Below are positions 43,900 through 52,495 of a stretch of DNA of 55,973 bases, in pieces. The stretch is from an uncultured Actinomycetes bacterium (lineage in GTDB: Bacteria; Actinomycetota; Thermoleophilia; Solirubrobacterales; 70-9). The notes below the pieces were generated by a model, which ran no database searches, had not been told where the DNA came from, and saw nothing but the letters and a program-made list of their open reading frames with translations. The position numbers and the translations under genes are program-made. The stretch covers positions 1 to 55,973 of the forward strand of contig CAMLQY010000012.1 in the NCBI GenBank assembly GCA_946482365.1, given 5' to 3'. Within the stretch, counting starts at the first letter, position 1, and the number at the start of each line of letters is the position of its first letter.

Positions 43900-44993
43900 C
43901 ACCACTCCTTGAAACGGGTCTGGATCAGGGTGTCCTCGGCTCCAGGGTCCACGACCTCGGTGCGCTTGGAGCCGGCGAGCAGGACGGGGGCGACGAAGAC
44001 GCGCGCCTCGTCGACCTCGCCGGCCTCGGCGAAAGCCGCAGCGAGGGTCGGGCCGCCCTCGAGGAAGAGGCTGGTGACGTTGCGATTGCCGAGCTCGGCG
44101 AGGACCGGGCGGATGCCGGTCGCGACGATGATCTCGGCGCCCGCGTCTCTGAGGGCGGAGGCGTCGGCTTCGGGGGAGACGACCACGACGACCGGCGACT
44201 GGTCGAGTGTCCGAAGCAGCTGCGAATCGAGCGGCAACTGGGCCTGACGGTCGAAAACCACCCGAGTCGGCTGCCGGACCTCGCTTCCGGTGCGCTTTTC
44301 CCCCGATATAGGGGGAAAAGGCGCACCGGAAGGGGTTGGGCGGGCGGTGAGGAGGGGGTCGTCGGCAAGGACGGTGCCGATGCCGGCGGCGATCGCGTCG
44401 GATTCGGCGCGCCAGCGGTGGACGAGCTCGCGGGACCGCTCGCCGGAGATCCAGGGCGAGTCGCCGGGGGGCGTGGACGTTCGGCCGTCGAGCGACATCG
44501 CCAGCTTCAGGGTCACCAGCGGCAGCCCGGTCCTCGCATGCTTGCGAAACGGCTGGTTGAGCAACCGCGCCGCCGTCGCCTCCTCGCCCGCGGCTAGCTC
44601 GACCTCCACCCCGCCGTCGCGCAGGATGCCCGGCCCCCGCCCAGCAGCCTTCTCGCTCGGGTCGTCGGACCCGATCACGACGCGGGAGACCCCCGCCTCC
44701 AGGATCGCCTCCACGCAAGGCGGCTGCCGCCCCGTATGCGCGCAGGGCTCCAAAGTCACGTACATGGTCGCCCCGCGCGGATCCTCCCCCCGCTTGCGAC
44801 AGTCCTCCAGCGCCGCCCGCTCAGCATGCAACCCCCCCAGCTCGGCATGAAACCCCTCGCCAATCACGTCCCCGCCACGAACAACAACAGCTCCGACAAG
44901 AGGATTGGGACTGACCCGCCCCCGCCCGCCCGCAGCAAGCTCGAGCGCCCTCGAGAGATGCCCTCGATCCGTGCCTGTGAGCTGGGAATTCAT
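43899..44993 (-). CDS. ribD: Riboflavin biosynthesis deaminase/reductase RibD, with in-frame palindromic insertion
   Basis: A 364-residue bifunctional enzyme. The N-terminal deaminase has HAERAALEDC and the zinc motif LEPCAHTGRQPPC. The C-terminal reductase has SLDGRTSTPPG, SDAIAAGIGTVLADDPLL and the FLEGGPTLAAAF NADPH site. Between LLTARP and the reductase strand RQPTRVVFD lie about 17 residues (SGAPFPPISGEKRTGSE) encoded by palindromic repeat D. ATG at 44993 is chosen; TTG at 45020 is possible. No FMN riboswitch is recognisable upstream. Confidence 0.95.
   Translation of the reverse strand: MNSQLTGTDRGHLSRALELAAGGRGRVSPNPLVGAVVVRGGDVIGEGFHAELGGLHAERAALEDCRKRGEDPRGATMYVTLEPCAHTGRQPPCVEAILEAGVSRVVIGSDDPSEKAAGRGPGILRDGGVEVELAAGEEATAARLLNQPFRKHARTGLPLVTLKLAMSLDGRTSTPPGDSPWISGERSRELVHRWRAESDAIAAGIGTVLADDPLLTARPTPSGAPFPPISGEKRTGSEVRQPTRVVFDRQAQLPLDSQLLRTLDQSPVVVVVSPEADASALRDAGAEIIVATGIRPVLAELGNRNVTSLFLEGGPTLAAAFAEAGEVDEARVFVAPVLLAGSKRTEVVDPGAEDTLIQTRFKEW
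44284..44332. repeat. Palindromic repeat D, copy 1, in frame inside ribD (49 nt)
   Basis: The arms CTTCCGGTGCGCTTTTCCCCC and its complement pair over ~21 bp with a one-base bulge, around a short AT loop. Read on the gene strand it gives SGA...KRTGS. Confidence 0.92.
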
Positions 44994-44999
44994 AGAACC

Positions 45000-45015
45000 G
45001 ATTGACGAGTCAATC
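45000..45015. promoter_or_regulatory. Inverted repeat upstream of ribD
   Basis: GATTGAC-GA-GTCAATC is a perfect 7-bp inverted repeat 7 bases upstream of the ribD ATG. It could be an operator or part of a leader hairpin. It is short enough to be chance. Confidence 0.3.
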
Positions 45016-45071
45016 AACACAAGCTTACTCTCCCAGCGTTAGGGCTCAGAGAGCCTCGTCACACCGTCTCT

Positions 45072-45157
45072 CGCGTGGGTGGCGTGGGGTGAGGGGGGTC
45101 GAGGACGGACCGTGGCCCGCCCGCAGTGCCCCCTCACCCCGCGACAGGACCCGCGCG
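45072..45157 (+). repeat. Palindromic repeat C, copy 3 (86 nt)
   Basis: It has the same centre and arms as the other copies, with CGCGTGGGT / ACCCGCGCG outer arms and one C fewer in the inner 3' arm. It occupies the divergent gap between ribD and the glycosyltransferase gene. Confidence 0.9.
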
Positions 45158-45202
45158 CCAGCCACGTTGGAGCCGAGCCCCTGGATACCCTGAGCCCGCC
45201 GA

Positions 45203-46177
45203 ATGAAGCTAATTGTCCAGATCCCCTGCCTCAACGAGGAGGCAACTCTCCCCGCAACGATCGCCGACATCCCACGCGATATCCCGGGCATCGAGAAGGT
45301 CGAGCTCCTGGTCGTCGACGACGGCTCGACCGACCGCACGGTCGAGGTCGCCCGCGAGCAGGGGGCCGAGCACATCGTCCGCCTGACCAACAACAAGGGC
45401 CTGGCGGCGGCATTCCAGGCCGGGCTCGACGCCTGCCTCAAGCTCGGCGCCGACGTCGTCGTCAACACCGACGCCGACAACCAGTACCGCGGCGCCGACA
45501 TCCCGAAGCTGGTGGCGCCGATCCTCGCCGGCGAGGCCGACATGGTCGTCGGCGACCGCCGCACCTCCCAGATCGAGCACTTCTCGGGCTCCAAGAAAGC
45601 CCTGCAGAAGCTGGGCAGCTGGGTCGTCAGCCGGCTAGCCGGCACCGCGATCGCCGACACCACCTCGGGCTTCCGCGCCTACAACCGCGAGGCCGCCCTG
45701 GGGCTGCTCGTGGTCGACAACTTCACCTACACGCTGGAGAGCCTGATCCAGGCGGGCAAGATGCTGGTCGCGGTCGACCAGGTGGAGATCGGCACCAACC
45801 CGCAGACGCGCGAGTCGCGCCTGTTCGGGTCGACCGGCGCGTACGTGCGGCGCAACGCGCTCTCGATCCTCCGCATCTACGCCCGCTACGAGCCGCTGCG
45901 GGCCTTTGCCACCGCCGGCCTCCTCGTCGCGGTCCTCGCGGTCGCGGCCTGGACGCCCTTCCTGCTCGACTGGGTCCTCAACGGCGACAGCTCCGGCCAC
46001 GTCCAGTCGCTGATCCTCGGCGCGGTGCTCTTCATCGCGGCGATCCAGCTGCTCGCGCTCGGCGTGATCGGGGATCTGCTGGCCGGGCAGAGGGTGATGA
46101 CGCAGCGCGTCTTCGAGCGCGTGCGCCGAGTCGAGCTGGCGCTCGACGTCGAGCCGTCGCATTACGAGCGGCGCTGA
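45203..46177 (+). CDS. Family 2 glycosyltransferase with C-terminal membrane helices
   Basis: A 324-residue GT-A glycosyltransferase of the polyprenyl-phosphate sugar transferase type. The N-terminal strand LIVQIPCLNEEATLP, the nucleotide-binding ELLVVDDGSTDRTVEVA and the metal-binding VNTDADNQYRGADIP motifs are clear. Two membrane helices lie near residues 236-258 and 268-292. It is coupled to a flippase gene (TGATG), so the pair probably makes and exports a lipid-linked glycan. The sugar is unknown. Confidence 0.9.
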   Translation: MKLIVQIPCLNEEATLPATIADIPRDIPGIEKVELLVVDDGSTDRTVEVAREQGAEHIVRLTNNKGLAAAFQAGLDACLKLGADVVVNTDADNQYRGADIPKLVAPILAGEADMVVGDRRTSQIEHFSGSKKALQKLGSWVVSRLAGTAIADTTSGFRAYNREAALGLLVVDNFTYTLESLIQAGKMLVAVDQVEIGTNPQTRESRLFGSTGAYVRRNALSILRIYARYEPLRAFATAGLLVAVLAVAAWTPFLLDWVLNGDSSGHVQSLILGAVLFIAAIQLLALGVIGDLLAGQRVMTQRVFERVRRVELALDVEPSHYERR

Positions 46178-47532
46178 TGCAGCGTTCGGCCACGGCGGAC
46201 TACGGCAAAACCGCAAGCTTCCTCGCGATCGGCGTCGGCCTCACCGGCGTCATCACCTACGTCTACTTCTTCATCGCCTCGCACGTCCTCTCCAAGCCGG
46301 ACTACGGCGAGATCACGGTCGTCTGGTCGGCCGTCTTCATCACCATCTCCACCCTCTACCGTCCGGTCGAACAGCTGCTCTCCCGCCATATCTCCGAACA
46401 CCTGGTCAAGGGCGAGCCGATCGGCGGCACCACGCGCAACGCAGCGACGATCCAGCTCGGCCTGGCGATGCTCTTCGCGGTCCTGGCGCTGGCCTTCCGC
46501 GGGCCGCTGCAGGACGGCCTGCTCGAGGGCAACGAAACGCTCTACTGGGTCTACTTCTCGGCCGTCCTCTTCTACGCCGCCAGCTACTTCGCCCGCGGCT
46601 ACCTGGCCGGGGTGAAGCGGTTCGGCCTCTTCACCGCGCTGATCCTCTCGGAGTCCTGCTTCCGCACCCTGTTCGCGGTGCTGGTCGCGGTCAGCCTGCT
46701 CAGCGGCCAGTCGTGGGTGGCGATCGGCATCGTCGCCGCTCCCGCTCTGTCGTTGATGGTTGTGCCGCTGGTCTTCGCCCGGCGCGCCCGGGCGGCGCCC
46801 GCGCCTCAGGCGACGCAAGGAGAGGCCTCCGTCTCGGTCGCCCACGGCACCGGCTTCGCCGCGGCGGTGCTGGTGATCATGTTCAGCGAACAGGCTTTTC
46901 TCAACGCCGGGCCGCTGGTCGTGCGCAGCCTCGAGGGCGCCGCCGCCGCCGGCTTCATCTTCAACGTGCTGATGCTGGCCCGGGCACCGCTGCAGCTCTT
47001 CCAGGCGGTCTCGACCAGCATCCTCCCCCACCTCACCGGCCTGCACACCAGCACGGATCCCGGCAGCGAGGACGAGTTCCACCGCTCGGTGCGGGCGGTG
47101 CTGCTCGGCATCGCCGCCTTCACCGGCCTGATGGCGCTGGCGATCCTGGTTGCCGGGCCGCAGCTGATGCAGCTCGCCTTCAGCGACAAGTTCAGCTACG
47201 AGCGCGGCGAACTGCTGCTGGTCGCCCTCGGAACCGGGCTCTATCTCTCGTCGGTGACGGTCAACCAGGCCTGCGTCGCCCAGGGCCAGGTCCGCCGCGC
47301 CGCCGCCCGCTGGATCCTCTGCGCCGCCCTCTTCGTCGGCTGGAACTTCGTGCCTCTGGTCAGCGACGAGTTCCTCCGCGTCGAGGTCGGCTTCACCCTC
47401 GCCGCGGGCGTGCTGCTCGGGCTCCTCTACCTGATCTACCGCCGCCCCCACGAACGTGCCGAGGACGTGCCGGCCCCGGGCTCCCCCGAGGAGCTCGAGC
47501 TGCGCCTCGCCGCCGTCGACGAGAACACGTAG
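46177..47532 (+). CDS. Polysaccharide flippase-like integral membrane protein
   Basis: A 451-residue protein with about twelve hydrophobic helices and no long soluble domain, fitting the MOP superfamily (Wzx/MATE-like) lipid-linked oligosaccharide flippases. Helices begin at ~residue 12 and the C-terminus is a charged cytoplasmic tail. There is no catalytic motif. The start overlaps the glycosyltransferase stop by one base, supporting a shared glycan pathway. A MurJ-like role is possible but less likely given the sequence. Confidence 0.82.
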   Translation: MQRSATADYGKTASFLAIGVGLTGVITYVYFFIASHVLSKPDYGEITVVWSAVFITISTLYRPVEQLLSRHISEHLVKGEPIGGTTRNAATIQLGLAMLFAVLALAFRGPLQDGLLEGNETLYWVYFSAVLFYAASYFARGYLAGVKRFGLFTALILSESCFRTLFAVLVAVSLLSGQSWVAIGIVAAPALSLMVVPLVFARRARAAPAPQATQGEASVSVAHGTGFAAAVLVIMFSEQAFLNAGPLVVRSLEGAAAAGFIFNVLMLARAPLQLFQAVSTSILPHLTGLHTSTDPGSEDEFHRSVRAVLLGIAAFTGLMALAILVAGPQLMQLAFSDKFSYERGELLLVALGTGLYLSSVTVNQACVAQGQVRRAAARWILCAALFVGWNFVPLVSDEFLRVEVGFTLAAGVLLGLLYLIYRRPHERAEDVPAPGSPEELELRLAAVDENT

Positions 47533-47541
47533 GTTCAACCC

Positions 47542-49341
47542 GTGAGCGGAAACGATGCCGAGCTGATCCTCGTCGCCGGCGCCCTGCTCGCTGCCGGCAT
47601 CCTCGGCGCACTGCTTGCCGACCGCATCCGCATCCCGGGCCTGCTGCTCTTCCTCGGGCTGGGCATGCTCGCCGGCTCGGAGGGAATCGGCGGGATCGAG
47701 TTCGACAACGCCGAGCTGGCACGCACCCTCGGCACGATCGCGCTCGTCCTTATCCTCTTCGAGGGCGGGCTGACCGCGGGCTGGTCGGAGATCCGGCCGG
47801 TGCTGGGCACGGCGGCCTCGCTGGCGAGCGTCGGCACCGTGGTGACGGCCTGCACGGCGGGCCTCGCCGCCCACTGGATCTTCGGCATCAGCGTGCTCGA
47901 AGGGATGATCGTCGGCGCCGCGATCGCCGCCACCGACTCGGCGGCGATCTTCGCCGTGCTGCGCCGCTCGACGCTGAAGAAGCGACTCGCCCGCTCGCTG
48001 GAGGGCGAGTCGGGAATGAACGACCCGGTCGCGCTGCTGCTCGTGATCGGCTTCATCGAATGGATCCAGGAGCCCGGCTACGGCCTCGCCGACATGGCCG
48101 CCCTGCTCGCGATGAAACTGGCGATCGGCGCCGTGGTCGGTCTTGCCCTGGGCCGGGTCTCCACGATCGCCCTCGACCGGGCGCAACTGCCGACGGACGG
48201 GATCTACCCGGTGGCGACGATCGCGATCGCCGGGCTCGCCTTCGGCTTGGCAGAGATCGCCCACGGCTCTGGATTCCTCGCCGTCTACCTCACAGCCCTC
48301 GCCCTCGGCTCGACCCGCATCCCCGCCCGGCGCACGATCGTCGCCTTTCACGAGGGCGTCGGCTGGGTAGCCCAGATCGGCCTCTTCATCCTGCTCGGCC
48401 TGCTCGTCTTCCCCAGCACGCTCAACGACGTCGTCTGGGAGAGCCTGGCCCTCTCGGCTGTGCTGATCCTCCTCGCCCGCCCCGTCGCCGCGGTCATCGC
48501 CACCCTCTTCTCCCCGTTCGACTTCCGCGAGCGGGCGATGCTCGGCTGGGCCGGGCTGCGCGGCGCGACGCCGATCTGGCTGGCGACCTTCCCCGTCGTC
48601 GCCGGGGTGGGGAGCGGCGAAGAGCTGTTCGCGATCGTCTTCTTCGTCGTCGTCACCTCAACCCTGGTCCAGGGGGCGAGCTTCGAGCCGCTGGCGCAGC
48701 GGCTCGGGCTGACCACCGACGAGCCGGCGCTGCCGCGAAGGCTGCTCGAGTCGGGGCGGATACGCCGCATGGGCGGCGACGTCGTCTCCTACCGGCTCAA
48801 GCCCGGCGCCGCGGCGGCCGGCCACCTGGTGCGGGAACTGGGCCTGCCGCGCGACGCGCTGGTCAACGTGATCGTCCGCGACGGGCACGCGATCCCGCCG
48901 CGCGGCTCGACCGTCGTGCGCGAGGGGGACGAGCTGCACATCCTCGTCCGCGGCGAGCTGCGCGAGCAGGTAGAGGAGCTGACCAGGCACTGGCACGAGG
49001 GGCCCGTGGGCACCCCCGCACCGGCCCGGCTGCCGCAGCGCGGCGCCCCGCAGATCTTCTCGGTCGGGCCGGGGGGCGACATCGAGGACCCGTCGGCGCC
49101 GAGCTCGGTGAACGGCATCGCGGTCGTCGCGATCCTGCGCAGCCGCCGCGACCGGCTGAGCGCGCTCGTCGCCCTCGCCGACGGTCGCTACGCGCTCACC
49201 ACAGAAGCGGTCGTCGCCGTCGGCGACCGCCGCTCGCTGGCCAGCTGGTGCGAACGCCGCGCCCAGCGGGTCGGCCCCGACGATCCGGCAGAGCGGGCGT
49301 GGTGGCAGGAGACGATCGGTGCTTTGATCGCGCGCGGCTAG
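47542..49341 (+). CDS. Cation/proton antiporter (CPA1, NhaP2-like) with TrkA-C domain
   Basis: A 599-residue transporter. About thirteen membrane helices occupy residues ~5-395, with the ion-binding ATDSAA motif near residue 130 and the ESGMNDPVALLL block near 155, typical of CPA1 exchangers. A cytoplasmic RCK/TrkA-C domain (~425-480) and a C-terminal extension follow, as in NhaP2 potassium/proton antiporters. It follows the flippase by 9 bases. The GTG at 47542 is used. The exact ion is not determined. Confidence 0.9.
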   Translation: MSGNDAELILVAGALLAAGILGALLADRIRIPGLLLFLGLGMLAGSEGIGGIEFDNAELARTLGTIALVLILFEGGLTAGWSEIRPVLGTAASLASVGTVVTACTAGLAAHWIFGISVLEGMIVGAAIAATDSAAIFAVLRRSTLKKRLARSLEGESGMNDPVALLLVIGFIEWIQEPGYGLADMAALLAMKLAIGAVVGLALGRVSTIALDRAQLPTDGIYPVATIAIAGLAFGLAEIAHGSGFLAVYLTALALGSTRIPARRTIVAFHEGVGWVAQIGLFILLGLLVFPSTLNDVVWESLALSAVLILLARPVAAVIATLFSPFDFRERAMLGWAGLRGATPIWLATFPVVAGVGSGEELFAIVFFVVVTSTLVQGASFEPLAQRLGLTTDEPALPRRLLESGRIRRMGGDVVSYRLKPGAAAAGHLVRELGLPRDALVNVIVRDGHAIPPRGSTVVREGDELHILVRGELREQVEELTRHWHEGPVGTPAPARLPQRGAPQIFSVGPGGDIEDPSAPSSVNGIAVVAILRSRRDRLSALVALADGRYALTTEAVVAVGDRRSLASWCERRAQRVGPDDPAERAWWQETIGALIARG

Positions 49342-50024
49342 GCGGCACCGGCGGCGGCGGCGATCTCCTCGTAGGCGGCAGCTGGGTCATTCGATTTGAA
49401 GACAGCTGAACCGGCGACGAAGAGGGAGGCGCCGGCTGCGGCGATCGGCCCGGCGGTCGATGCGTCGATTCCGCCGTCGACCTCGATGTGCGCATGGCCG
49501 GCCAGCGACCTAAGGCGGGAGACCTTGTCGGGAGAGGTCTCGATGAAGGCCTGGCCGCCCCAGCCTGGGTTGACGGTCATGCAGAGGACGATGTCGGCGA
49601 GGCCGCGGAGCTCGGCGATCGCCTCGGCAGGGGTGCCGGGGTTGATCGCGATGCCAGCGAGGCAGCCGAGCTCGCGGATCGCGGCGAGGGTCCGGTGGGC
49701 GTGGGGGGTCGCCTCCTCGTGGAAGGTGATCGAGTCCGCCCCGGCCTTGGCGAACTCCTCGATCTGGCGCTCCGGACTCTCGATCATCAGGTGGACGTCG
49801 ACGGCGCCCCCGGCGGCGTGGACCCGGTCGGCGATCGAGGACGAGACCAGCGGCCCGATCGTGATCGGGGGGACGAAGTGCCCGTCCATCACGTCGAAGT
49901 GGATCACCCGCGCGCCCGCGTCCATCACCTCGTCCAGCTGGCTGCCCAGCTGCGCGAAATCGGCCGAGAGGATCGAGGGCGCGACCCTCGGCGAGGCGAT
50001 CAGCTCTCCCATCCGCTCGCTCAT
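49338..50024 (-). CDS. rpe: Ribulose-phosphate 3-epimerase
   Basis: A 228-residue TIM-barrel enzyme of the pentose phosphate pathway. Metal and catalytic motifs are APSILSADFA, VIHFDVMDGHFVPPITIG, VDVHLMI, MTVNPGWGGQ and EVDGGIDAST. The ATG at 50024 overlaps the stop of the zinc-ribbon gene (ATGA). It ends the priA-def-fmt-rsmB run, an arrangement common in actinobacteria and firmicutes. Confidence 0.97.
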   Translation of the reverse strand: MSERMGELIASPRVAPSILSADFAQLGSQLDEVMDAGARVIHFDVMDGHFVPPITIGPLVSSSIADRVHAAGGAVDVHLMIESPERQIEEFAKAGADSITFHEEATPHAHRTLAAIRELGCLAGIAINPGTPAEAIAELRGLADIVLCMTVNPGWGGQAFIETSPDKVSRLRSLAGHAHIEVDGGIDASTAGPIAAAGASLFVAGSAVFKSNDPAAAYEEIAAAAGAA

Positions 50025-50260
50025 ACCAGCCTCAGCATCGAGTCTCCGCAGGTTTGACAGGTCATGTCCTCGGTGGTGCTCATCCGGGCGATCGTCTGGT
50101 GCTCGCCGCAGTTGGGGCACTGCGAAACGAGCTCGAAGCGGCGCAGACAGTACACGCAGCGGAAGCGGCCGGGAAGCTGCGTCGGGCGCAGCCACGGCTC
50201 GCCGCAACCAGGGCAGGCAGCCCGTCGCATGATCCCCTCTGCCTCGGCAGGCTCAGTCAT
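50021..50260 (-). CDS. Small zinc-ribbon protein
   Basis: A ~79-residue protein with four CxxC pairs: CPGC, CVYC, CPNC and CQTC, enough for two zinc ribbons. There is no other recognisable domain. Its position between rsmB and rpe, with overlaps at both ends, suggests a translation-linked or regulatory role, but this is inference. Three ATGs (50272, 50269, 50260) are possible; 50260 overlaps rsmB least. Confidence 0.75.
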   Translation of the reverse strand: MTEPAEAEGIMRRAACPGCGEPWLRPTQLPGRFRCVYCLRRFELVSQCPNCGEHQTIARMSTTEDMTCQTCGDSMLRLV

Positions 50261-51593
50261 CGGGACCATCATCGCGCCTCAGGCGGCAGATGAAGAATCC
50301 GGTGGTGCGATCGCGGTCCGGGCGCAGCTGCAGGCACTCCCCGCCGCCGACGATGCCCTCGTTCTCACGGCGCGAGATCGTGCAGGTCGAGTAGACGAGC
50401 GTTCCACCGGGACGGAGGGCTTCTCGCGCACGTTCGAACAGTCGCGCTTGCACCTCTACGAGCCGCTCGACCGTCGCCGGCGACTTGCGCCAGCGGGCAT
50501 CCGGGCGCGAAGCCAGAGCGCCGAGGTCCGAGCAGGGAGCGTCGAGCAGGACGCGGTCGAAGCCCGGCCCCATGCCGGGGCCTGTCGCGTCGGCCTCCAA
50601 CACGGTGACGCTGCGCAGGCCCAGCCGCCGCGCCTGCTCCGCCACCTCGGCGGCGCGGGCGGGATCGCTCTCGACCGAGATCACCTCTCCGCGGTCGCCC
50701 ATCCGCTCGGCGATCTGGCCCGTCTTGATCCCCGGGCCGGCGCAGAGGTCGAGGACGTGCTCCCCGGGCCGGGGGTCGAGCGTCTCCACCACGGCAGCAG
50801 AGCCGCGACTCTGCGGGGTCAGCTGGCCGGCGGCGACCAGCTCCGGTACGAGATCGCCGGTAGGCCCTTCGATCACGATCATCTCAGGCAGCGCCAGGAC
50901 CCCACCATCGCTTCCGGTGCGCCTTATGTGCCCATGGGTGGCATAAAGCGCACCGGAAGCGGCTGGGTGGGCGTCGGCTCCCGCGTCGTGGAGCTTGGCT
51001 AGGACCTTGCCGGCGTCGGTGCGGAGGGTGTTTACCCGGAAGGCGTGCTCGGGGGGCTCGTTGCAGGCCGCGAGCAGCGAGCGGGCGTCTTCGGCCCCGA
51101 GCTCGCGCCACCACATCTGCGCCAGCCAGAGCGGGGCCGAGTGCGCGACTGAGGCCGCCTCCGGGGTCGAGTCGTCGCCGAGCAGGGACGACACGAGAGC
51201 GTCGCGCTCGCGGGCGGCGCGGCGCAGGACCGCATTGACGAACCCCGAGGCGTGGGCGGCGCCGGCCCGCTTGACCAGCTCGACCGCCTGGTCGACGGCG
51301 GCGTGATCGGGCGTCCCGTCGGCGAAGAGCAGCTCGTAGGCGCCCAGCCGCAGGCCGGCGAGGACGGGTGGGTCGAGTCGGCGCAGGGGCCGGTCCGTGA
51401 GACGGTCGAGGGCGGCGTCGATCGTCCCTCGCCGCTGCACGGCGCCGAAGGCGAGCCGCTGGGCCTGGCCTCGCTCGCGACCGTCGAGCTCGCGCCGGCC
51501 GGCAGCCTCGCGAAACGCCCGCTCGGTGTGGACGCCCTCCTCGAAGGTCGCCCTGATCGTCTCGAAGGCGAGCAGGCGCGCGGGCGCGATCAC
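50253..51593 (-). CDS. rsmB: 16S rRNA (cytosine967-C5)-methyltransferase RsmB, with in-frame palindromic insertion
   Basis: A 446-residue enzyme with an N-terminal NusB-like RNA-binding domain (to ~140) and a C-terminal methyltransferase. The SAM motif is VLDLCAGPGIKT. The two active-site cysteines lie in LLDAPCSDLG and VYSTCT. Between GADAHPA and LPEMIVIEGP an insertion of about 17 residues (SGALYATHGHIRRTGSDGG) is encoded by palindromic repeat D. The GTG start overlaps the fmt stop (GTGA). Confidence 0.95.
   Translation of the reverse strand: MIAPARLLAFETIRATFEEGVHTERAFREAAGRRELDGRERGQAQRLAFGAVQRRGTIDAALDRLTDRPLRRLDPPVLAGLRLGAYELLFADGTPDHAAVDQAVELVKRAGAAHASGFVNAVLRRAARERDALVSSLLGDDSTPEAASVAHSAPLWLAQMWWRELGAEDARSLLAACNEPPEHAFRVNTLRTDAGKVLAKLHDAGADAHPAASGALYATHGHIRRTGSDGGVLALPEMIVIEGPTGDLVPELVAAGQLTPQSRGSAAVVETLDPRPGEHVLDLCAGPGIKTGQIAERMGDRGEVISVESDPARAAEVAEQARRLGLRSVTVLEADATGPGMGPGFDRVLLDAPCSDLGALASRPDARWRKSPATVERLVEVQARLFERAREALRPGGTLVYSTCTISRRENEGIVGGGECLQLRPDRDRTTGFFICRLRRDDGPDD
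50911..50959. repeat. Palindromic repeat D, copy 2, in frame inside rsmB (49 nt)
   Basis: The arms CTTCCGGTGCGCCTTATG and CATAAAGCGCACCGGAAG pair with one mismatch around a TGCCCATGGGTG centre. Same length as the ribD copy, and the arms are read in the same frame (SGA...RRTGS). Confidence 0.92.
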
Positions 51594-52495
51594 AGCTTCG
51601 GCAGCGGGTGGCCGCGGAGGAAGGCGTCCGCCGCCATCGGTCTGCCCCCAGCCGGCTGCACGACCTCCAGGCGCAGCGCCCCCTGGCCGCAACCGAGCAG
51701 CAGGGCTCCCCACTCGGCGCGCAGCTCGCCGACCTTGACCGGGACGTCGACCGGGCGGGCGCGGCGCACCCCGAGCCGCTCCCCGCCGCCGGTCTCGAGA
51801 TAGGCGCCGACGTGCGGGGTGAGGGCGCGGACGACGCGGGCGAGCTCAGCTGCCGAGCGCGAGGGATCGAGGCGGCGCTCCCCGGCGTCGATCTTCTCCG
51901 CGTAGGTGATCCCCTCCTCGTCCTGCTCGGCGAACTCGAGCGCCCCCCCGGCCAGCAGGTCGAGCGCCCCGACCAGGAGGTCGCCGCCGAGCGCGGCGAG
52001 CTTCGCCGAGAGCGCCTCGAAGTCTTCCTCGGGGCCGACGGGGACCTCCTCTCGCAGGGCGACCGGGCCGGAGTCGAGCCCCTCCGTCACCTGCATCACG
52101 CACGTCCCGGTGCGCTCGTCCCCGGCCATGATCGTGCGCTCGATCGGCGCGGCGCCGCGCCAGCGGGGCAGGAGCGAAGGGTGCACGTTGAGCACCGGCC
52201 ACTCCGAGAGCAGCGGCTCGCGGACGATCTGGCCGAAAGCGCAGACCGCGAGCGCCTGCGGGCGCACGGCGCGGATCCGCTCCAGCGCCGCCTCCTCGTT
52301 GACGTCGGCGGTCTGGAGCAGCTCGATCCCCAGCTCGCGCGCGGCCTCGGCGGCGGGGGGCGACTGGGTGCGCCGGCCACGGCCCTTCGGCCGGTCGGGC
52401 GGGGTGACGACGAGCAGGGGGCGATGGGTGGACTCGGCGAGGCGGCGCAGCACCACCGCCGCGAACTCCGAGGTGCCGAGGTAGACCGTTCTCAC
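51590..52495 (-). CDS. fmt: Methionyl-tRNA formyltransferase
   Basis: A 301-residue enzyme that formylates initiator Met-tRNA using 10-formyl-THF. The catalytic block NVHPSLLPRWRGAAPIERTI and the downstream DSGPVAL segment are intact, and an OB-like C-terminal domain follows. The GTG at 52495 overlaps the def stop, so formylation and deformylation enzymes are co-expressed. Confidence 0.97.
   Translation of the reverse strand: MRTVYLGTSEFAAVVLRRLAESTHRPLLVVTPPDRPKGRGRRTQSPPAAEAARELGIELLQTADVNEEAALERIRAVRPQALAVCAFGQIVREPLLSEWPVLNVHPSLLPRWRGAAPIERTIMAGDERTGTCVMQVTEGLDSGPVALREEVPVGPEEDFEALSAKLAALGGDLLVGALDLLAGGALEFAEQDEEGITYAEKIDAGERRLDPSRSAAELARVVRALTPHVGAYLETGGGERLGVRRARPVDVPVKVGELRAEWGALLLGCGQGALRLEVVQPAGGRPMAADAFLRGHPLPKL

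Noticed and set aside
44994..45202. FMN riboswitch upstream of ribD
   Set aside because: The gap holds an inverted repeat and palindromic repeat C. None of the conserved RFN helices or loop sequences are recognisable.
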